DNA of 64,000 bases from the NCBI RefSeq assembly GCF_023520795.1, contig NZ_CP046605.1:620001-684000 (forward strand), given 5' to 3'. Position numbers and translations under genes: made by a program. Position 1 is the stretch's first letter; every line of letters starts with the position of its first letter. Below are positions 58,732 through 64,000 of this stretch, piece after piece. Under the pieces are notes generated by a model, which was not told where the DNA came from, ran no database searches, and saw only the letters and a list, made by a program, of their open reading frames with translations. Source of the stretch: Corynebacterium accolens. Lineage in GTDB: Bacteria > Actinomycetota > Actinomycetes > Mycobacteriales > Mycobacteriaceae.

Positions 58732-60678
58732 GTGCGGCGCATTCGTGACGCCATAGTAGATACGCTGCGCACCTCATTGCAGGCGCGCGTTATCGGCATG
58801 ATTGTGGTCGCCTCCTCGGTGGTCATGATCATCTTGGCCTACGCCTTGGTCTCCGTGCTGACCCAGCGGTTGGTATCCCAAAAAGAAGACGTGGCGCTGC
58901 AGGAACTCGAACGCGCCCGCACGGCGGTGGAACAGCAAATCGATGCCACCAGCTCGGCCAACTCGGTGCAGGTGCGCATCAACTCCGCCCGCGCTTCTTT
59001 GGATCAACTCTCTGCGCAACAAGGCGATGCGCAGGCCGTATATGAACCCGTCATCGTGGTGGAAAACCAAGATGGATCCATCACCACCTCGCCGGAGGAT
59101 TTCCCGGTGCCGGAACAAATGCGGCAGATGGTGGGCCAGGACCAGATTGCGCAGCAGTATTATCCGGTCCCGCGCGGCAATGGCGATTACTATAACGCGC
59201 TCATGGTGGGCACGCCCACCGATGCCGAGATTCCGAATCTGCAGGTCTACCTGGCCCTGTCCATGGAATCGGAAGAGTCCACGATGGCGCTGATGCGCGG
59301 CCTGCTCTCTGCCGCCGGCGTGGTGGTCGTGGTCTTACTGGTGGGCATTGCCTGGTTGGCTACCCAGCAGGTCATCACCCCGATTAAGTCCGCGTCCCGC
59401 ATTGCCCAGCGCCTGGCCGCCGGCCATCTCAAGGAGCGCATGGCCGTGGACCGGGACGATGAGATGGGCCGACTTGCCGCCTCCTTTAATAATATGGCGG
59501 ATAAATTGTCCTCCCAGATTGCGCAGCTGGAGGAATACGGCGATTTGCAGCGGCAATTCACTTCCGATGTCTCGCACGAGCTGCGCACCCCCATTACCAC
59601 CGTGCGCATGGCCGCAGACCTCATCGAATCCGAGGCCGATAGCCTGCCCGCGGGCGCGCAGCGCGCCTCCAAGCTCATGTCCAGGGAGCTGGACCGCTTC
59701 GAGGAGCTGCTCGCGGATCTGCTCGAGATTTCCCGACACGATGCCGGCGTGGCGGACCTGTCCACCACGGCCATTGACCTGCGATCCTGCGTGGATGCCG
59801 CCTACCGCCAGGTTGAGCACCTAGCCCAAAAGCTCGACGTGGAGGTGGTCCGCAATATGCCAGACGAGCGGATCACCATCCAGGCCGATTCCCGGCGCAT
59901 CGAGCGCATTTTGCGCAACCTCTTGGCCAATGCCATCGACCACTCTGAGGGCAAACCCGTGGTCATCGATATCGCCACCACGGAGAAGGCCGTGGGCGTG
60001 GCGGTCACGGACCACGGCGTGGGCCTGAAACCCGGGCAAGAAGAGCTGGTATTCAACCGTTTCTGGCGCGCGGATTCCTCCCGTAAGCGCCACTCTGGCG
60101 GCACCGGGCTGGGCCTTGCCATCGCCCGCGAGGACGCGGTCTTGCACGGCGGCACGCTCGATGCCTTTGGCGTCTTCGGCTACGGTTCCCGCTTCCGCCT
60201 CATCATCCCGCGCGAGCCGAATACCGAGATCGGTGAAGAACCCATCTCCCGCGAGATTCCAGGCGCCCCGGGCACCGGTTCAGACGCCGCGCGCGAGGGG
60301 CACGATGCGCTTGCCGATGCCCCCGCTCTCGCTGATCCCGCTACCGCCGGCCCAGCTACCGCTGCCGCCGGAGAAAAAGGCGCCGCTGCTGACTTCGCGG
60401 CCGACGCAGCTCATGAGCCTGATACTGCAGATGTTAGGGAAGCGGATGCTGGGGAAGCGGCTGCTGGTGCAGCAGAAGATGAGGGCGAGGGTGGCGCCGG
60501 TGGGGCATCGCCAAGCAGCAGCTCGGTGGTAGGCCGCGGAATTGGCATCGACGATGACTCGGCGGAGGTGGCCGAGGCGGATGGTGACGGAATCTTGTGG
60601 CCTTCTGAGCGCAACCGTGGGGCCGCCTCGCCCGAGAGGCGCTCCTATAAGGCGCCGGATTTTAAGGGGGATAAATAA
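58732..60678 (+). CDS. mtrB: Sensor histidine kinase MtrB
   Basis: 648 residues, GTG start at 58732. First helix residues about 18-42, extracytoplasmic sensor to about 190, second helix about 190-215, HAMP, HisKA with His282 in DVSHELRTPITTV, then HATPase motifs N-box (NLLANAIDHSEG), VTDHGVGLKPGQEELVF and GGTGLGLAIARED. An Ala/Asp/Glu-rich C-terminal tail of roughly 140 residues follows, longer than the core needs, ending APDFKGDK. Partner of MtrA; followed by lpqB with TAAATG junction. Confidence 0.94.
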   Translation: MRRIRDAIVDTLRTSLQARVIGMIVVASSVVMIILAYALVSVLTQRLVSQKEDVALQELERARTAVEQQIDATSSANSVQVRINSARASLDQLSAQQGDAQAVYEPVIVVENQDGSITTSPEDFPVPEQMRQMVGQDQIAQQYYPVPRGNGDYYNALMVGTPTDAEIPNLQVYLALSMESEESTMALMRGLLSAAGVVVVVLLVGIAWLATQQVITPIKSASRIAQRLAAGHLKERMAVDRDDEMGRLAASFNNMADKLSSQIAQLEEYGDLQRQFTSDVSHELRTPITTVRMAADLIESEADSLPAGAQRASKLMSRELDRFEELLADLLEISRHDAGVADLSTTAIDLRSCVDAAYRQVEHLAQKLDVEVVRNMPDERITIQADSRRIERILRNLLANAIDHSEGKPVVIDIATTEKAVGVAVTDHGVGLKPGQEELVFNRFWRADSSRKRHSGGTGLGLAIAREDAVLHGGTLDAFGVFGYGSRFRLIIPREPNTEIGEEPISREIPGAPGTGSDAAREGHDALADAPALADPATAGPATAAAGEKGAAADFAADAAHEPDTADVREADAGEAAAGAAEDEGEGGAGGASPSSSSVVGRGIGIDDDSAEVAEADGDGILWPSERNRGAASPERRSYKAPDFKGDK

Positions 60679-62424
60679 ATGAATTCGGTCATACGCAATG
60701 GATTGTGGCGGCGGAGCACCGCCGTGGGCGCGGTGGCGGCGCTGTGTTTTGCCACCGGCTGCTCAACCTTGCCGCACGATACGAGCCCCCAGGTCGTGGG
60801 TACCTACCACAAACAGGCCGATGGCCCGGAAGAGGTCATTGCCCCAGAGGTGGGGGCGGACCCGGACCTTACCCTGCGCGATTTTTATCGCGCCGCGGCC
60901 GTTCCTACCAATGACCACGATGCCGCTCGCGGGTTCCTCACGGATAACGCCCGCGGGGCCTGGGATGCCTCGGGCGATGTCATGGTGGTCGATAGCCTGG
61001 ACATCGTGACCGCGCCCGATAAGAAGCAGAATACGGCGGCGGATGCGCGTTCCTTCAATGTGCGCGGCACTATCATCGGACGCCTCAAATCCGGCGGGGC
61101 CTATGTGCCGGAAAATGAGAGCTACGAAGCTACCATCGACATGAAAATGGTAGATGACCAGTGGCTTGTTGATAGTCTGCCGGCCGGGTTGGTTATCGAG
61201 CGCAATGAGCTGCGCAATCATTACACCCCGCAATCGCTCTATTTTTATAAACAAACCGATGACGTCCTCGCCCCGGACCGCCGGTGGCTGTATAAGGGCA
61301 GCGAGGAATCCGAGTCCACGCTGATTACCCTCTTGATGGAAGGCCCATCTAGCAGCATTGCTCCGGCCACCCGCCGAGCGGCGGATGAAAAGGTCACCTT
61401 CGCCGGCTATGACAACGAAAACGGCTACCAGTTCGAGGGCCTGTCGGACCTGGATGAAAATGACCGCACCCGCTTTGCGGCGCAGTTGGTCTGGACGCTT
61501 TCTGATGCCGGGCATATCGGCCCCTTCAAGGTCAAGGCCGATGGCAGCAATCTGTTAGAAGGCATGGACACCGTCAGCGTGGACGATTTTGCTGACTATA
61601 ACCCCAAGGTAAACAGTAATTCCCTGTCCACGCTGTACGCCTTGAACGAGGGCAACGTGCTGGAGGTCGATAGCGGGGTGGCCGAGCCGGTTAAGGGCTC
61701 TTTGGGCTCGAGCGGCAATGTGCAATCGGTCGATGTCACCGAGTCCGGCATGATTGCGGCGGTTAGCCGGAAGCCTAGCGGCGACTTCAAGCTGCAGATG
61801 GGCGAGATTGGTGCCGCGCTGCAGGATTCGGTCGAAGGTAAGACGCTGGCGCGGCCCACCTTTGAATATAACGGGCAGGCCGTCTGGACGGTGGTCGATG
61901 GTGACCGCATCGTGCGCGTCGTGCGTTCCAAGACCACCGGGCGGATTTCAGAATCCGAGGTCGATGCCCGCAGCATCGACGATATCGAGGGCGAAATCTC
62001 CGTTATCCGCCTCTCCCATAGCGGCGCACGCGCGGCGATGATCATCGATGGCCACGTCTACATCGCCGCGGTGGCTCAATCCAGCAGCGGCGATAAGCGC
62101 ATCGTCAACGCCCGCGAGGTGGGCCCTGAGGTCTCCGGCTCGGCATTATCTTTGGATTGGAATAACGATGGCTCGCTCATCGTGGGTACGTCCTCTGGGC
62201 AGTCGCCGGTATGGCGCATCGAGCAAGATGGTTCCTCGGCCTCTACCATGCCGACGGGTAATATCACCGCCCCGGTAGTTGCGGTGGCTACCTCGCCATC
62301 GAAGCTTTATATTACGGATTCCCATGCCATGCTGGAGCTTCCCGCCACGGTGGTCGATGAGGTGAACTGGCGCGAGGTGCCTGGCCTGCAGGGCCGGCGC
62401 TCTTCGCCTATCGTGTCCAGTTAG
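60679..62424 (+). CDS. lpqB: Lipoprotein LpqB
   Basis: 581 residues. Lipobox FATGC with Cys28; GerMN domain near residues 195-280 and an LpqB beta-propeller-like C-terminal part. LpqB binds the MtrB extracellular domain and modulates MtrAB signalling in mycobacteria; the gene always follows mtrB in this order. The start ATG follows the mtrB stop directly (TAAATG). Confidence 0.93.
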   Translation: MNSVIRNGLWRRSTAVGAVAALCFATGCSTLPHDTSPQVVGTYHKQADGPEEVIAPEVGADPDLTLRDFYRAAAVPTNDHDAARGFLTDNARGAWDASGDVMVVDSLDIVTAPDKKQNTAADARSFNVRGTIIGRLKSGGAYVPENESYEATIDMKMVDDQWLVDSLPAGLVIERNELRNHYTPQSLYFYKQTDDVLAPDRRWLYKGSEESESTLITLLMEGPSSSIAPATRRAADEKVTFAGYDNENGYQFEGLSDLDENDRTRFAAQLVWTLSDAGHIGPFKVKADGSNLLEGMDTVSVDDFADYNPKVNSNSLSTLYALNEGNVLEVDSGVAEPVKGSLGSSGNVQSVDVTESGMIAAVSRKPSGDFKLQMGEIGAALQDSVEGKTLARPTFEYNGQAVWTVVDGDRIVRVVRSKTTGRISESEVDARSIDDIEGEISVIRLSHSGARAAMIIDGHVYIAAVAQSSSGDKRIVNAREVGPEVSGSALSLDWNNDGSLIVGTSSGQSPVWRIEQDGSSASTMPTGNITAPVVAVATSPSKLYITDSHAMLELPATVVDEVNWREVPGLQGRRSSPIVSS

Positions 62425-62495
62425 AAGGCGGCGGCGCTAGGCGACGCTGCCGCAGAGGACCTTTCGGGGGGATGGGGTGGTGTCGCGCCGTGAGC

Positions 62496-63119
62496 ATGCG
62501 AGAGCTGATTTTTCCGCGTGCGTGTGCCGGGTGCCGCGCGCCCGGCCACGTCTTGTGCCCGCAGTGCCGGGAACACCTGCGCCAGCCTCCCTACCTGGTA
62601 AGCCGGCCGCGGTTGCTCGGGGCGCCGGTATTCGCCCTAGGGCCTTATTCCGATATTCGCCGCAACATCGTCATCAGCATGAAAGAACAGGGCAATAGGG
62701 AAGTGCGCGATTATATAGGTGCGGTGGTGGCCGCGGGCGTGGCGCACTTGGCCGCCCGTGGCGAGATTCCCCGCGAGCTGTGCCTGGTGCCGGCCCCTAC
62801 GCGGCGCCGCTCGGCGCGCATGCGCGGCGGTGATCCCGTGACGGCCATGTGCCAGGGTGCGGCGCGCCGGCAGCAGGGCCTGCGGGTGCGCGAGGCGCTT
62901 GTCATGGGCGCGGATACGGCGGACCAATCCGAGCTCAATGCGCAGGATAGGTGGGCGAATCTGCAGGGGCGCGTGGGGATTAGAGCCCCGATGGGCGGTG
63001 AGCAGGCGCTGCTTGTCGATGACGTTATAACCACCGGTGCTACCCTCGCGGCCAGCATGGCGGCCCTGCGGGCCGCTGGCGCCACGGTCTATGGGGCGTT
63101 GGCTTTTGCCGATGCTTAA
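62496..63119 (+). CDS. ComF-family phosphoribosyltransferase
   Basis: 207 residues from ATG 62496; ATG 62472 and GTG 62490 are in-frame alternatives. N-terminal zinc-ribbon-like CAGCRAPGHVLCPQCREHLRQPP and a C-terminal PRPP-binding loop ALLVDDVITTGATLAASMAALRAAGA of the phosphoribosyltransferase fold. ComF in other bacteria takes part in natural transformation or purine salvage; no competence genes are nearby. Homologues lie at the same place in actinobacteria between lpqB and hpf. Confidence 0.88.
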   Translation: MRELIFPRACAGCRAPGHVLCPQCREHLRQPPYLVSRPRLLGAPVFALGPYSDIRRNIVISMKEQGNREVRDYIGAVVAAGVAHLAARGEIPRELCLVPAPTRRRSARMRGGDPVTAMCQGAARRQQGLRVREALVMGADTADQSELNAQDRWANLQGRVGIRAPMGGEQALLVDDVITTGATLAASMAALRAAGATVYGALAFADA

Positions 63120-63255
63120 GTTACATCACACAGTGGGGTGTACGGTGTTACCCCCTAGTGCCATCAGGTCATAACCACTGGTATTATTAAAGGTGTCACA
63201 GAGGAACAGTTACTGTGATTGTTTCTAGTCCCCACAACCAAAGGGAGGCATCTCA

Positions 63256-63900
63256 ATGTCCCAGCCAAACAAAGCTCAGGTAACGATTACGGGCCGTAAC
63301 GTTGATGTACCGGAACACTTCCAGGAGCGCGTCAACGACAAGCTGGCAAAGATTGAACGCCTTGATCCCACACTGACCTTCTTCCATGTGGAATTGCAGC
63401 ACGAGCCAAACCCGCGCCGCGAAGCAGAGTCCGACCGCATCCAGATCACCGCGACCGGCAAGGGCCACATCGCCCGTGCAGAGGCTAAGGAAGACTCCTT
63501 CTACGCAGCTCTGGAAACCGCAATGGGGAAGATGGAACGTTCCCTGCGCAAGGTGAAGGTGCGCCGTGAATACGTCAAGGGCGGCCACCGCGCACAGAAG
63601 GGCACCGGCGAAATCGCCGCTGAGATGGTTGCGGAGGCAGAAGCACAGCGCGCTAAGGAAGAGCGTTTGGTCGATCCTTATGCCGAGACCGTCGAGGACG
63701 TTCGCCCCGGCCAGATCGTGCGCACCAAGGAGCACCCGGCCACCCCGATGAGCGTGGACGATGCTTTGAGCGAGATGGAGCTGGTTGGCCACGATTTCTT
63801 CCTCTTCGTCAACGAGGAAAACAACAAGCCATCCGTGGTTTATCGCCGCCACGCCTTCGACTACGGCATCATCTCCTTGTCTGAGGATGCAGAGGGCTAA
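63256..63900 (+). CDS. hpf: Ribosome hibernation promoting factor, long form
   Basis: 214 residues. N-terminal ribosome-binding domain about 1-105 (VTITGRNVDVPEHFQERVNDKLAKIERLD ... DSFYAALETAMGKMERSLRKVKVRREYV) and a C-terminal dimerisation domain about 155-214 (MSVDDALSEMELVGHDFFLFVNEENNKPSVVYRRHAFDYGIISL), the long form that makes 100S ribosomes. Strong ribosome binding site AAAGGAGGCATCTCA. Upstream 63120-63255 holds the promoter, probably with TATTAT at 63182-63187 and an inverted repeat TCACAG...CTGTGA at 63196-63218, 17 bases apart. Confidence 0.95.
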   Translation: MSQPNKAQVTITGRNVDVPEHFQERVNDKLAKIERLDPTLTFFHVELQHEPNPRREAESDRIQITATGKGHIARAEAKEDSFYAALETAMGKMERSLRKVKVRREYVKGGHRAQKGTGEIAAEMVAEAEAQRAKEERLVDPYAETVEDVRPGQIVRTKEHPATPMSVDDALSEMELVGHDFFLFVNEENNKPSVVYRRHAFDYGIISLSEDAEG

Positions 63901-63938
63901 AATCCCTCGTGCCCGGCTAAAGAGTTAAGCCTCTTTAT

Positions 63939-63993
63939 TCCCCCTTCCTACCCATCACGTTAGAACTCGATGAGGTTTGGAAGGGGGATTTGT
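63939..63993. terminator. Terminator after hpf, overlapping a possible next ribosome binding site
   Basis: TCCCCCTTCC (63939-63948) pairs with GGAAGGGGGA (63979-63988), followed by TTTGTC. The right arm also ends 6 bases before an ATG at 63995, so it may double as a ribosome binding site for the next gene (secA1 follows hpf in related genomes, but two codons here are not enough to say). Confidence 0.6.
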
Positions 63994-64000
63994 CATGCTG

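Noticed and set aside
63196-63218. GlxR (CRP-like) site before hpf
   Set aside because: The half-sites are in the opposite orientation (TCACA outer, TGTGA inner) compared with TGTGA-N6-TCACA, and the spacing is 11, not 6.
1-64000. tRNA or rRNA genes
   Set aside because: I looked for CCA-ending cloverleaf-like arms and rRNA signatures and found none I could support.

Overview
The window is chromosomal DNA from a Corynebacterium. The evidence is a mycolata-type cell-wall block (LcpA, WbbL rhamnosyltransferase, GDP-mannose pyrophosphorylase, WhiB2/WhcD, DUF3499, phosphomannomutase, TobH-like protein, ManA), the order tmk-mtrA-mtrB-lpqB-comF-hpf, a ThrE exporter, and a corynebacterial fpr2-cysI-cysX-cysY-cysZ sulfur cluster with perfect McbR-type operators. 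Most of the window is GC-rich. The exceptions are the DUF559 gene (about 9.6-10.5 kb) and the McrBC pair (24.4-28.1 kb), which are visibly AT-richer. I cannot name the species; a skin/mucosa-associated lineage is only a guess.

Layout. 1-8 kb, sugar use: an ABC sugar ATPase (cut by the window edge) with a LacI-type regulator, then a Leloir operon galM-symporter-small membrane protein-galT-galK. Operator-like palindromes lie at both the regulator gene and the gal promoter. 8-10.5 kb: an RNase H-fold protein and a DUF559-type nuclease-fold protein. 10.5-18.7 kb: a 5-oxoproline (pyroglutamate) type cluster made of an NRAMP-like transporter, a DUF1445 protein, an FCD-type GntR regulator, a biotin carboxylase/BCCP fusion, a PxpB-PxpC fusion and PxpA. 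Identical FadR-like palindromes sit at its two outer promoters, and an unrelated AAA+ ATPase with a phased repeat array in front of it is embedded inside. 18.7-24.3 kb: fructose-type PTS, 2H phosphoesterase, orphan MNT nucleotidyltransferase, amidase, nucleoside hydrolase. 24.4-28.1 kb: McrB/McrC defence. 28.2-30.1 kb: gluconate kinase and permease. 30.3-34.9 kb: a lipoprotein, ThrE and an MHS-family transporter, with three copies of a structured CU/GA-rich element between or after them. 34.9-38.5 kb: an OpuC-type osmoprotectant ABC transporter. 38.7-47.4 kb: TSUP permease, TIGR03089-like protein, and the cell-wall/mannosylation block. 47.4-53.5 kb: sulfite-reduction cluster (ferredoxin reductase, sulfite reductase, CysX, chelatase, TSUP permease, siroheme methyltransferase) lying inside the mannosylation block. 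53.5-64 kb: TobH-like, manA, a secreted protein, a DUF4259-like protein, tmk, mtrA-mtrB-lpqB, comF, hpf.

How the genes work together. The gal operon imports galactose and converts it to UDP-glucose/glucose-1-P level intermediates (galE is not here). The pxp cluster looks like import and ATP- and possibly biotin-dependent opening of a lactam. ManA-PmmA-ManC would supply GDP-mannose for lipoglycans, and WbbL and LcpA build and attach arabinogalactan. Fpr2-CysI-CysX with siroheme made by CobA and the chelatase reduces sulfite; cysH, cysD and cysN, usual in this cluster in C. glutamicum, are not here. MtrAB-LpqB is the cell-envelope two-component system.

The items most worth a second look are: the 183-bp structured element duplicated around the MHS transporter, with a third diverged copy; the 28-bp-phased array of paired 8-mers in front of the AAA+ ATPase; the urea-carboxylase-like domain set of the pxp cluster; the sulfite-only sulfur cluster; and a single-base frameshift near the 3' end of mtrA.
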